DNA of 64,000 nt, from contig KN832875.1 of the NCBI GenBank assembly GCA_000827325.1, positions 496,001 through 560,000 of the forward strand, in the 5' to 3' direction. The stretch is from Oidiodendron maius Zn. Taxonomy: Eukaryota > Ascomycota > Leotiomycetes > Myxotrichaceae. Positions 22,498-34,128 of this stretch are shown one piece after another. Below the pieces are notes generated by a model. That model saw only the letters and a list, made by a program, of their open reading frames with translations. It did not search any database and was not told where the DNA came from. Every line of letters begins with the position of its first letter. The stretch's first letter is position 1. The position numbers and the translations under genes were made by a program.

Positions 22498-23238
22498 ATG
22501 CGGCCTCAGTCATCAAGCACAGCGCTCTATGCTTTTTCATCGCTCTTCTTGTTGGCAGCATCATTGCCCTTTTCTCCTGACCGTGTGACAATATCGGCAT
22601 CACTGATCAAGAGGGCAACATATTCTGTGGTGCCTGTCGATGGAGGTTCAACTGCCACTGGCAACGGTGGCTTGCCCGTGGTGACAGTACTCGAAACCAT
22701 CACACAAGTTCCAGTACCTGCAACCACCACGGTATTCGAGACTGACACTCTTCCTCCTGTGACCAAGTCATCGGAGACCACCAAGACGGTAGTGGTGTCT
22801 GTATCATCTCCTCCAACGACTGTCACGGAAACATCATACTCCACCATAAGTTTCAAGGCCTCCTCAGTCACGATCGAAACACCAGGGCCGACGGCTTCGA
22901 CATACACCGGGTCAGCAACTCATTCGATCTCCCCAAATACTACAATAATTCCAGCTTCCACATATTCGACGACTCTGTTGAACACATCTTCCCGGCAATC
23001 AGGATATACTTCTACTACAATTACATTGTTAGGCTCCAATGCAACAATCACGGCCACATTCCAAACATCGACGTCAAACGGGGCGGTGACAATCACCACT
23101 CCGACCTCCCCCACAGGACCTTCGGATGTCAGCATCCCGGGTGTCACTACGATGCTCACGTCTACCTCCGCAACCAAAACATATGACAATGGTCAATGGC
23201 ACACCACCTACCCTCCATGGAACTCTACTCAGGTCTGA
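22498..23238 (+). CDS. Secreted Ser/Thr-rich protein with predicted Kex2 site
   Basis: This 246-aa intronless ORF was not recognised as a named family. Residues 1-22 form a signal peptide (hydrophobic core ALYAFSSLFLLAASLPF). A dibasic LIKR at 36-39 is followed by ATYSVV, a typical Kex2 processing context. The rest is strongly Thr/Ser/Pro-rich with loose repeats (TVLETITQVPVPATTTVFET, VTETSYSTISFK, TYSTTLL) and four N-glycosylation sequons (NTT, NTS, NAT, NST), as in O-mannosylated wall or surface proteins. There is no C-terminal hydrophobic GPI signal. The ATG at 22498 was chosen because an upstream in-frame extension would bury the signal peptide. Location is probably extracellular or the cell wall; the function is unknown. 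Confidence 0.7.
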   Translation: MRPQSSSTALYAFSSLFLLAASLPFSPDRVTISASLIKRATYSVVPVDGGSTATGNGGLPVVTVLETITQVPVPATTTVFETDTLPPVTKSSETTKTVVVSVSSPPTTVTETSYSTISFKASSVTIETPGPTASTYTGSATHSISPNTTIIPASTYSTTLLNTSSRQSGYTSTTITLLGSNATITATFQTSTSNGAVTITTPTSPTGPSDVSIPGVTTMLTSTSATKTYDNGQWHTTYPPWNSTQV

Positions 23239-23992
23239 GCCAGTTCTTCAGTAATGCAGATCACAACGATGCTACATATCACGCCTGCTCTATGGACGGT
23301 GCGTGCGGAATACACACCCGGAATCGTAGGGATGCCGAGTCATCAATCATACACGGATCTACCCGGGGCCTGAAGAGTAGATCGTGGACAGGAAGACAAG
23401 AAGCCTGACGCTTATGACAAAGATTATGTCAGCCTACAGTGGTGGAATATTTGTGGGTTTTTATTAGTGTGCAAATTACGATTTTTCTTTTGAACTGGAG
23501 TTTGGGACAAACGCACCAAGAGCTGGAAGCGTATCTCGCATGGAGCGGCGTTCCTAGAGATAGGAGTTTCGTAGGATAATATTAAGACCTCTGTATATAG
23601 AGAATGCACAACCAACGTTTAGACTATCCCGTGCCTTCGGGCCATGTCAAGCCGTGAGATAGGCTTGCTTGATGCATGTTTTTGTTATTCCTCCTGAAAA
23701 TCGTCTCGCGGCCTTTGTATTTCTCTCTGTTGACAAGCTATGCACACGAAGCATGCAAGTCGATTAAGAAAGGCGCTGAAAAGGTTTATTGGCTCTGATA
23801 GGTGCTCGCTCCTTAGTATATGGCTCTCGCAAAGATTCCCGGCTACCGTAGGCGACAGGCCGACCTGCCATACGAATACAACCTCGTCAACAGGTTGCGC
23901 CTCCTGCTGCTTCCACCTCTCTACCGTCCACAACGTCGATGATAGTTCCCTGGGCTTGAAGGCCATAGTGCATCCGTCCACAATTCATCACC
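23239..23992. other. Intergenic, VPS35 promoter side
   Basis: No feature was recognised. Confidence 0.4.
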
Positions 23993-26847
23993 ATGGCCAC
24001 CCCTCCAGCTGTGGAAGACCAGGCCCGGTTACTTGAAGATGCTTTGACAGTGGTAAGGCAACAGACACATCTGATGCGCAAGTGCTTGGAAACCCCAGGA
24101 AAGCTTATGGATGCTCTGAAATGCAGGTTAGTTAGCCTCTATATTGCCATTGGCTTTATTCCATTGCATGCGCATGGCGCAGATCCTCTTAAGTTCGAGC
24201 TCGTACTGATTCGTCATTTCTCTCATCTAAAGCTCAACCCTTGTATCAGAGCTTCGAACAAGCAGCCTAGGACCGAAGCAATACTACGAACTTTACATGG
24301 CTGTATTTGATGCTTTGAGACATCTGTCATCCTATCTAAAGGATTCCCATCCAGTCAATCATCTCGCCGATTTATACGAACTGGTTCAGTATGCAGGCAA
24401 CATAATACCTCGACTCTACCTGATGATCACAGTGGGCACTGTATACATGTCAATTGAGGATGCGCCGGTCAAGGAGATTATGAAAGACATGATGGAGATG
24501 AGCAGAGGCGTCCAACATCCCATCAGAGGGCTTTTCTTGCGGTATTATTTGTCAGGACAGGCTCGAGATAATCTACCTGCAGGGACAGGCGATGGGCCGG
24601 AAGGGAACTTGCAAGACTCGATCAGTTTCATCCTGACCAATTTTGTGGAGATGAATAAGCTTTGGGTTCGGTTACAACACCAAGGCCATTCGAGAGAAAG
24701 AGATCTGAGGACGCAGGAGCGGAAAGAGCTGCAGTTACTAGTGGGCAACAATCTGGTTCGATTGAGTCAACTTGTGGATCTGGACACATACAAGAACGTC
24801 ATATTGCAGCCCCTTCTGGAGCAGGTCGTACAGTGCCGAGATGTGCTGGCTCAGGAATATCTGCTAGAAGTCATAACCCAGGTCTTTCCCGACGAATTTC
24901 ACCTTCATACTCTGGACCAATTCCTTGCTGCAGTCTCTCGCCTCAATCCTCATGTTAATATCAAAGTCATCGTTATTGGCCTCATGGATAGGTTATCTGC
25001 ATATGCTGCACGGGAATCGGAGGTCCTTCCTTCGGAGGATCGCCAGAATATGGAGGAGGAGTCAATCGCCAAGCTTCTGGAGAAGATACGGCTTGATCAA
25101 GAGAGAAAGCCTGAAGAACCGGCAAAGGCAGAGAATAAAGAGGTAGAATCGACAGAATCTGCAGAAGCTGATGAAACGGCGCCGGAAACCTTGCCCAAAT
25201 CTTCTGCAGAATCCGAGGTCAGCAAATCCGAAGAGAAAGTCTCACCTGAACATGTTAACGGGACAGAATATGTGCCGGAAAAGAAGAGCAGAGGGATCCC
25301 AGAGAGCATCAAGCTTTACGAAATATTCTTCGAGCAGGTCATGAATCTAGTTAATGCCCAGCACCTCCCGATTCAAGACACGACTGCTCTCCTCGTCTCG
25401 CTGGCCAATCTCGCACTCAACATATATCCCGAGCGTCTTGATTATGTTGACCAAGTCCTTGAATATGCAAACCAAAAGGTCAAGCAACACGCGAACAGCG
25501 CTGATCTCCATTCCCAAGAGTCACAAACGTATCTTCTCAACCTCCTTTTAGCCCCTATGAAATCTTACTTCTCCATGTTTACAGCGCTCTCTCTGCCAAC
25601 TTATATTCCTTTACTCCATTCGCAAACGTACCCTACCCGTCGCGCTGTTGCAGGTGAGGTTGCGCGAAGTTTACACAGAAACCAGACAAAGATTTCATCT
25701 CCAGCGGCCCTCGAGGGCGTTCTAGAGATTTTGAAAGTCCTCATTAAAGAAGGCACGCAACAACCTGCTGGTTATCCAGGAGTGCAACAAAGGAAGGCAA
25801 TCGAGACGGATGAGACGATAGAAGAACAAGGCTGGCTGGCACGGATTGTTCATCTGATCCACAGTGACGACAATGCTACCCAGTACAAGCTCCTACAGAT
25901 GACAAAACAGGCATATGCAGAAGGCAATGAGAGGGTTAAGTTCACAACGCCCCCATTGATCACCGCAGCTATGAAACTCGCAAGGAGATACAAAGCCAGA
26001 GAGCACTATGACAACAACTGGGAATCACAGTCGGCTGCACTCTACAAGTTCATGCACTCTGCCCTTTCCCAGCTCTACACCCGAGTTCCCAGCTCTGCCG
26101 AGCTCTGTCTTCGTCTTTTTGTTGCATGTGGGCAGGTTGCCGATCAAACCAGTGCCGAGGAAGTCAGCTACGAGTTTTTTGCTCAAGCCTTCACTATTTA
26201 TGAGGAGGCTATAAGCGACTCTCGAGCACAGTTCCAAGCCGTCTGCGTAATTGCTGGAGCGCTGCACGAGACGAGAAATTTTGGCAAGGAGAATTATGAT
26301 ACTTTGATCACTAAATGTGCGCTCCACGGCAGCAAACTCCTAAAGAAGCCAGACCAATGCCGGGCAGTGTACTTGGCAAGCCATCTTTGGTGGGCGGTTC
26401 CCAATATTGCCAAGGGTGAGACTGAAGAGACAACTGGAGTGCGTATTCCTAACCCTATGCATCTAGATGCCGGCTAACCTTTTGAAGTTGTACCGAGACG
26501 GCAAGCGAGTTCTCGAATGTTTACAACGCGCTCTCCGTGTTGCAGATGCCTGCATGGACACGGCCGTGTCAGTTGAGCTCTTCGTTGAAATCTTGAATCG
26601 TTATGTCTATTACTTTGATCAACAAAATGAGGCTGTGAGTGGTTCTTCATTACTGACTGGATTCTTATTAATCTTGAATCAGGTAACTACAAAATACCTC
26701 AACGGACTCATTGAACTCATCCACTCGAACTTGCAAACAAACCAGGAATCTGCGACGATTGAGATGCCAAAACGTCACTTCCAGCGAACACTTGAGTACA
26801 TTGCGTCGCGAGAATATGACGGTGTGATCACGGCGGCTGCAAAATAG
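23993..26847 (+). CDS. VPS35: Retromer cargo-selection subunit VPS35
   Basis: VPS35 is the alpha-solenoid backbone of retromer. It binds VPS26 at its N-terminus and VPS29 at its C-terminus for endosome-to-Golgi recycling. Exons 23993-24126, 24233-26438, 26488-26634 and 26683-26847 give 883 aa. Splice joins recreate conserved blocks: [39 protein letters not shown] and [18 protein letters not shown]. The VPS26-contact motif [10 protein letters not shown] is near residue 100. An acidic, Glu/Ser-rich insertion (about 330-390) is typical of fungal versions. The C-terminal HEAT region contains YLASHLWW and [14 protein letters not shown]26, its binding partner, lies about 19 kb downstream on the same strand. 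Confidence 0.97.
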
Positions 26848-27541
26848 TAATGGACTGAGATGAGATCTTGGTGGAAGGAGGCGCTTCGAATCCCGTTTGT
26901 ACGATGACTTTTGAGGGAGGCTTGGTGATTTCCTACGAGGCATGCTGGATATGAGTGACAGCATAACCTAGAGCGAGACAGCATAGGTAAACAAGCATCA
27001 CCATCCTTTGCTCCTTATACGAGTGCAGTCCATAGGGGCATCTAGCATCTATGTAATATTCAGTAAGATATAGAAGCTTGAAAGGCAAATGCGTTCTTAT
27101 CACGTGACCACCAGTAGAGCCGCGCGTCTTTCGACGATGGGGCTAAGTGCCTGAATCTTATGGCAAACATGCCGTTGGATTTATTTTAAAACTGTTCACT
27201 TTTCTACACACATATGCCAGCATCACATGTGACAGTAGTATCTTGGCAGAATACCTCTATCAGAATGTTGGCTTAAAGAGCCCACTCCAATTGCTTACCA
27301 TTAGGTGGGCATTTATGCGCGTCAGGGTCCAGCCGTGCCTCAGCCGAGCATCCTATCATGTCACACTTCGGTGTGTTGCGAAGACTCCTGAACAGACAAA
27401 CAAAATCAACACTCACTATGGTTCTGCAACAGTGGCAGGACTGACGACCTACTAGTATATTCCGTCAATTCCGGTGTCTGCGGTCTTCACCTTGGATCCG
27501 GTGCGGTCAACAATCTGCATCGGCCTGTTGGCCCTCCTACC
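26848..27541. other. Intergenic with E-box
   Basis: TCACGTGA lies at 27100-27107. No coding sequence was recognised. Confidence 0.4.
27100..27107. promoter_or_regulatory. E-box TCACGTGA
   Basis: About 440 nt upstream of the M28-like gene and 250 nt downstream of VPS35. A regulatory role is inferred. Confidence 0.35.
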
Positions 27542-30209
27542 ATGGCGGACGAGAAGCCTAACAAATACGAGCCACTACCAATACCTACCTACGAAGAAGC
27601 CATCGGATCCTCCTCTCGTTCCTCTACTCCGTACAATAATGAAGCTTCCGAGCCGGCCGAACGAGAAGGTCTGCTGGCCAGCGACCCGGGAGGTCGCCTC
27701 CCAGCGCCAACAAGACGAGCTGGATATCGTCCACCACCGACGGACGGGACTCCATCGGTGAGCGATGTTGGCGAGCAGGAGCATGATACATTTCTGAACC
27801 AGCAGGATGATCGGCGGGATAGCAATGCAATGGAAGATGAGGAGGTACGACGAGAAATGGAGGAGCTGGAGATTGTGGATCCGCCGACACAATCCACTTG
27901 GGGGAAGAGGTTAACACGATCGTTGTCCTCAATAAACCTTCCGTTCAAATTGCCGAAGTTTAATATCCAGTGGAAGTGGCCCCGAATACGCTTCGATGCG
28001 AATACATGCGTTATTCTGACTAGGTGCTTTGCTGTTCTTCTGGTTATGGCCGTGGTGTATCTGTTATTCATGAGTGACATCTTCACGGGCGCGGCGCAGA
28101 GGATGAGCGCGCAGATGTTCGATCCCGAGAGTGTACGGCGTCATGTACAGTCCGTCGTTAATGTTGGGAGGATAGAAGAACACCTGAGAAAGATTACTCA
28201 GAACGACCACTTGGCTGGCACAGAAGGCGATTATATGTTGGCGAAGTATGTACAGGATTACTTCCGCGCGTCAGGGCTCGAAGATGTACATATGGAGGAG
28301 TTTAGGGTATATTTGAATTATCCTAAACAAGGAGGCCGGAAAGTCGAAATTCTGACGAAGGATGGTAGTGTACAGTGGTCGGCCAAGATTAACGAGGACC
28401 CAATGTACAAAGACCCCCCAAGACAAGAGACCCCAGTTTTCCATGGACACTCGCGGAGTGGCGACGTTACTGGACCGTTGATTTATGCAAATTACGGATC
28501 GAAAGAGGATTTCAAGAGATTGCATGATAGTGGGATTGATACCAAGGGAGCGATTGCTTTGGTTAGGACTTCAGGTCCGAGAGATGGAGCGTTGAAGGTA
28601 AAGGCAGCGGAATTGACTGGGTTTGTGGGTTGTATAATATACAGTGATCCAGCGGACAGTGGCTTCGTAAAGGGCAAGGTGGCCCCAGATGGGAGATACA
28701 TGCCGGAGGGAGGAGTGCAACGGGACTCTGTGAGTTTACCAAACTGGGTGGCAGGAGATCCTCTCACACCGGGTTGGGCGAGTACAGAAGGAGCTAAGGC
28801 GAACTCAAAAGACAACAATCCTGCACTTGTCAGCATCCCAAGTATTCCCCTGTCTTGGGGCGATGCTCAGCACCTACTGCAAGCTATCAAGGGAGTTGGG
28901 GTAGCGTGCCCCGACGAATGGAAAGGTGGTATCCCCAAAACGGAGTACTGGTCAGGAGATCAATCTTCCCCGAAAGTTCATCTACTCAATGACCAAGACG
29001 AAGTCGAGAAGCAACGCATTTGGAATGTCATGGCAAAGATTCAAGGCATTGAACAAAGAGAAAAGTCCATTATTATCGGCAACCACCGAGATGCCTGGGT
29101 CTACGGCGCGGCTGGACCAGGCTCTGGCACTGCTGTCATGCTTGAAGTTGCTGCTATTTTTGGAGATCTCATGCAGCGTGGTTGGAGACCTCTGCGAACC
29201 ATTGAGTTTGCTTCTTGGGATGCTGGAGAATTCAATCTCATGGGTTCGACTGAATATGTGGAGGCTAATATTGATCATCTGCGTGAGCATGCGTTTGTGT
29301 ACATGAATGTCGACACTGGTGTTGGTGGACATGAATTCAAAGCAAGAGGAAATCCAATATTCCGGAAGGCTTTGTTGCAAGTACTTGAGCGAATATCAGA
29401 TCCTCTGGAAAATGCCACACTCCGTGAGCTTTGGGATCGGCGTGGTGGACAGCTGGACAGTCTTGGCGTTGACAGTGATTATGTTGCCTTCCAAGATATG
29501 GCAGGCACCTCAAGTCTTGACTTTGGATTCGATGGTCCAAATACGTACCAATCAGCATACGACACTTTTGAACAAGCGGCGTTGGGCGATCCTGGATTTC
29601 AGTATCATGGCTTGCTCACACAGATATGGTCATTACTTGTTCTTGAATTTAGCGACCATCTTATACTTCCGTTTGATATCTCAGCATATGCAGCTGCAGC
29701 TGCGCAATGGGCTATTGATCTTGAAAATTGGGTGGGGAGCCAAGGTGCAAACCAAAACGGCAATACCCCTTGGAATATAGAGCCCCTGCGTGAGGCAGTA
29801 TTGCAATTCATAAACGATGCGAAACGGTTTGAGGATTTCGAGGATGAATGGGATCATGCCGTGCTAGGAAATGGAGGATTTGAGAATGCGATTGCTTCTG
29901 CGCATAGGCAAAGCCATAACACTCGGATGGCCAATCTTGAGACACACTTACTGGACTTAGAGCAGGGCGGCGGAGTACGTCAAACTTACCACCTTTAAAC
30001 GTCAATATGCTAATACGAAGCAGTTACCCAACCGAACACAATTCAAACATACTCTGTTCGGACCACAAATTTGGTCCAACGGTCAGGCATGTTTTCCCTA
30101 TGTTGTCGACGCGGTATCAGGCGGCAACTGGACGTTAGCGAAGATACAGGTTGAGAAAACAGCTGCAATTCTCAAAAGGGCAAGTAGGAAAATGGTTGGC
30201 AATAATTGA
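27542..30209 (+). CDS. Transferrin-receptor/glutamate-carboxypeptidase-like (M28B) type II membrane protein, probably catalytically inactive (Tre1/Tre2-like)
   Basis: Exons 27542-29974 and 30024-30209 (49-nt intron, branch GCTAATAC) give 872 aa. The cytosolic N-terminus (about 1-155) is acidic and has a PY-like sequence, LPIPTYEEAI. One transmembrane helix follows (about 157-180, ILTRCFAVLLVMAVVYLLF), then PA, M28 and TfR-dimerisation domains. The fold is clear, but active-site positions differ from human GCPII. The first zinc-binding His is kept (GNHRDAWVYG). The bridging-Asp site reads AAGPGSG. The catalytic Glu site reads WDAGEFNLMGSTEY, with Gly for Glu and the adjacent zinc-ligand Glu kept. 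Asp is kept in YMNVDTG. The last His site reads TYQSAYDT. This pattern resembles transferrin receptors and yeast Tre1/Tre2, which recruit Bsd2-Rsp5 to metal transporters. The adaptor role is inferred. Confidence 0.85.
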
Positions 30210-32395
30210 TGATAGCAATATGGATCTGTACATTTACCTACGTTCAAGCGATTGGGACGGCATGCATCGGTGGCGTTAGGAATATCATGAGATGGCTTGG
30301 ACCGCTATCATTGGCCTAGGGTGCCGATACCTGTTTGCGGATATAGAATCCAATTTTATTCATGTGTGTTCTTTGCTATTTTGATCTTGATCGCGTCTCG
30401 CATTCCTTCGGAGTTATCAAAGAGAGCATTACAACAAACAAGTTGATCCATTAACAAGTGCCTTTCTGTGCCCTCCTATTCCGAGTTAAATCCACTTTCT
30501 CAAAATTCTTTCACCCAAAGGCAACGATGAATCCTCTCTAGACATTTGTCGTATCAACATGACTTTATAGCAATGGCAATGGGATAATCGAACGTAGAGG
30601 ACTGCAGAATAAAAGATTCCAAAATGGGAGGACGACAATTCATTCTACATATTAATTCTATAGGTTTATTACGCTTAATGACGGTTATGGGTTGGGGATC
30701 AAATACCTGATAATTGTTTAATTAAGAGTTCTACCACAGTAAAATTAAACTACTCCCCCTTTTCTAAGCGAGCGAGGAATGGCACGTGACATTAATGCTC
30801 CTTTCACATATCCGGTATATTGCTGATATGGAAAGGAACAGCCGCTTCTGCATCTTATGGCTCTTTATTTGGAATACCGCATTCTGAATAAACACTCTCC
30901 GAACTTGTAATTAGGCAATCAGTCCATCCACTCCCGTCAAGTCTACAGATCCATCAAGTCTATCACATCAAAACGTAACTCATAGAAGCTCATCACCGCA
31001 AACACGAATATATTCGAGATATAAGTCTGCCATCATAACAGAGTCATGGCTTTCTTGCGGGATATGGAGGATGTAGTTCACACGGAGGCGGAAAAAGTGA
31101 TCAGTGTCTTCGTCAGGCAGAACGCCGAGACTCACATTGATGAAGAGGAGCCCAGCGTGAATAATATGGCCAAGGCAAAGGATATTATTAAAAACGGAAG
31201 GAAATTTAACCATGTCTAATACCAATCCCATCAATGATAAAATGCAATTGATGACTTAGAGAATTTGAGGGTTCTTGTTACAGCTATCGACACGGATATT
31301 TGCTTCCTATCGCCGAAGAGTTACAGTCTATAATTTTGTTTCTCCCCACTTTCAGCGTCCGACCTTTTGTATGATCTTTGCCTCAACTGTCATCCAAAGG
31401 GAAATTGGAATACCGTTCCCGTAGAAACATATCTTGGTGGACAAGGAGGTCCATTCAATATGTGTTTCGAGAAGACCATCGCGGTGAGTGACGAAACCCA
31501 AGGTCTGAATATATAGGAGAGAAATGTAGTAGGCCCAAATAGACTTTGCTTCTCTACGTCACAAACCTTAGAGAGATTGTCTCTAATGATGTTTGATCGC
31601 ATGATAGTCAATGGTGATCGTAGGCCTGTGACGGGTGTAAATGGAACCAGAAGGCTGGCCAGACAATAATACCTGGACATATTTGATATTTATGTGTTCT
31701 ATGATAGCAATTAGGATCTCTTTAGATTACTCTTACTGTCTCCCAATTTTCATGAGTTTATACTTTACCGTTATCATAACGAATATGGTGAGGAAACTGT
31801 ACGCGACCTGCAGCGCTCCAAAGGCCGCCATCATCTTCGTCCAGAGAGAACTGATGACAAAACTTTGCGCAAGATGTGAACATGTGTTTTAGTCTTCTGA
31901 ATACTGAAATTTCATTGAGGGGCAGTAAAAATAGAGATTATCCTATGGAGAGAGATATTTTGACAGAAAAATGTCAGGTGGGAGGGGCGTCAGTGTTGCT
32001 GACAAGCATAAAACGCAGAATCCGCAGAAGAGCCATGTCGTCGTACAAGCTTTCAAAGCGCCAGGCGTGTGTAGATAGAAGGATGAATTAGCGGAGGTAA
32101 ATATAAACAATATTATCCGAAACCATAATCCTACAGAATGATTACTTGGCATACCCTAACTTCTTGCCTATAGCTTAACTCCACCAAGCTAAAAGTATCT
32201 ACTACACTTCAGAATAGTTCCACAACAGATATCGTAACCAGACTTATGAACACACGTATTTAAGCCGCAGATTTTTTTATAGACGACGGTGGTATGGCAG
32301 ATAATCTCTTCATTTTTTGTGTTCCCACGGCTTTTCTTTGTAACCTATATATCAATTAGTGGACGTCTTGCTTTATTATCGAGAGTGCGGAAAGG
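30210..32395. other. AT-rich gene-poor region with doubtful coding fragments
   Basis: About 2.2 kb, visibly richer in A/T than its surroundings. A GCACGTGA motif lies at 30782-30789. Short plus-strand frames at 31046-31219 (57 aa, beginning MAFLRDMEDVV) and 31365-31480 (with NTVPVETYLGGQGGPF) look gene-like but lack a coherent model. They may be remnants of a decayed gene. Confidence 0.3.
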
Positions 32396-32845
32396 TTAGC
32401 GATACTTGCCTTTCCAAAACTTTTCATCAACTTTCATCTCAGTAGCATGGTCTGCTGCCCTATCATATCCCTCCGCAAAATCTTTGTTATGCTGTTCAAC
32501 CTCTGCTTGATACGCTCTCTCATTCTCGTCGATTTTGGTCTCTTCTGCAGATTTCTGTGTCTCCGACCCACTACGCCTTATGTTCTTGTCCATGTTTCCG
32601 GTCGTCGACTTAGATCCCATTTCTGCCTCTCCCGTGAATCTCGATCCAACGGACTGCGAAGATGGATCTTTTCGTAGCTTACTACTTGACTCGCTCTTAT
32701 TGCTTCTCCGAGCGGTAACGTAGCCTCCTACGTATTGCCGACGCGTTGATGAGAGGGCTCGAATAGCAGCAGGTTTATGGATGCTCAGTTGATTAGCTGG
32801 ATGGACAAGCTTCGAGCAAACGAGAGCGCGCTGGGAGACAGGCAT
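32396..32845 (-). CDS. Small predicted mitochondrial protein, 149 aa, unnamed
   Basis: The intronless ORF has an Arg/Ser/Ala-rich, acid-poor N-terminus (MPVSQRALVCSKLVHPANQ...IRALSSTRRQYVGG) that resembles a mitochondrial presequence, with a likely cleavage site near the SSTRRQY segment. The mature part is hydrophilic and charged, with Glu/Lys-rich helices (IDENERAYQAEVEQHNKDFAEGY) and the terminal EKFWKGKYR. I do not recognise a named family. It resembles small intrinsically disordered fungal mitochondrial proteins. It sits alone between two AT-rich gene-poor stretches. Confidence 0.6.
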   Translation of the reverse strand: MPVSQRALVCSKLVHPANQLSIHKPAAIRALSSTRRQYVGGYVTARRSNKSESSSKLRKDPSSQSVGSRFTGEAEMGSKSTTGNMDKNIRRSGSETQKSAEETKIDENERAYQAEVEQHNKDFAEGYDRAADHATEMKVDEKFWKGKYR

Positions 32846-34128
32846 TATGGATATTGAGAGTCCTCCTGATGATCACCGTACACTCATTTAAGATGCTGAT
32901 TTGTAGATGCTCCTGTCCAAAGGGAAGCTTGTGCGATTCTGGAAACGAACTTTCAAATAATTTTGAAAGGCAATATCGAGGCAACATCCCCCTTCCACCG
33001 ATTACATCATGACCACTACCTCCCGTCGCCTCAACCACGAGGTATAAATCAGGTGATCCTAATTGACTAATCAGTTCTCTGCAAAGCCTTCTTAGGGTGA
33101 TTGCAGGGAAATAATATTATTCATTGCTAAGGACATAGAAAGTCAGATGGAATTTGTCTTCCTCATATTTTTTTGGAAGCAATCGAGTTTGAAGTCCCTA
33201 ATCGTGTATAGCCTCCTAGCTTCTTTTCTTCTTGGGTATAGGCTCTACTAAATTAGCCGCCTCCAAACTATTATCTAGTTTTCGATGCGGGAAGAGAGTT
33301 TTGATCTCAGCATGTCGCGCTTAAGAGCTTAGAGTTCCGGTATAGACAGCCCTATTCTGTAAGGACTGTGTACGAATTGTATATGAATAATCCCTATGCA
33401 ATTTCTCAAGTTAAAGAAAGGGTACCGAAACTTCAAAAGTTCCCACCTCTGAGGATTTGCAGGCGCCTTAAATGGAGTTGAATGAATTGATAAATGGCCT
33501 CTTCACGTCTGACGGTTGCTAGGCCTTTGATAAGTCATTGTTTTAAAGATGATCTTAAAATACAAATCTTAAGACAACAATAATAATTTGGCACAGAGGC
33601 CACAGACAAAATATTAATTGCGTACATTGCTCAGGGCCGATAAATCCTACCCTCTCTTGCCTTCTTTCGACGAAGCTAGCTCACTCACCTACAACGCTGT
33701 ATTCCATACCCTCATTACATTTAATATACTTGCGAATCTAGTTGCTGACCATGCGATTCAATTGACTAACTTTTAACCGTGGATCCCAGATCTTGGCACG
33801 TGATATCCCGCATTGTATTCCACCGTGTTCGATCTACATGCTTAGTAGTATATTGCTTCAACCAATCAGAAGACCCCCTGCACCAACACGCCGGCTCGAT
33901 ATTGATTTCCAATCAGATGCATCTTACTTGGATGAACTCAATTCGGTCTTCAAACTGGCCTCACTTGGATATACCCCTGTAGCTTGATTTTTAAGATCTA
34001 TCTGTATACGGTTAATATTTGTCTCTGTTACAGGCCTCTATTCAAGAATATCGCCTAGTTTACAGCCTGTACTCTTTTCCCTACCACTACGAATACATAT
34101 ATGTTCTCTCTCTTGATCAACTTTCCAA
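32846..34128. other. AT-rich intergenic region with E-box-like motif
   Basis: A GCACGTGA motif lies at 33796-33803, about 330 nt upstream of the hydrolase ATG. No supported gene was found. Confidence 0.4.
33796..33803. promoter_or_regulatory. E-box-like GCACGTGA motif upstream of the dehalogenase-like gene
   Basis: The CACGTGA core in otherwise AT-rich DNA. The role is inferred. Confidence 0.3.
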
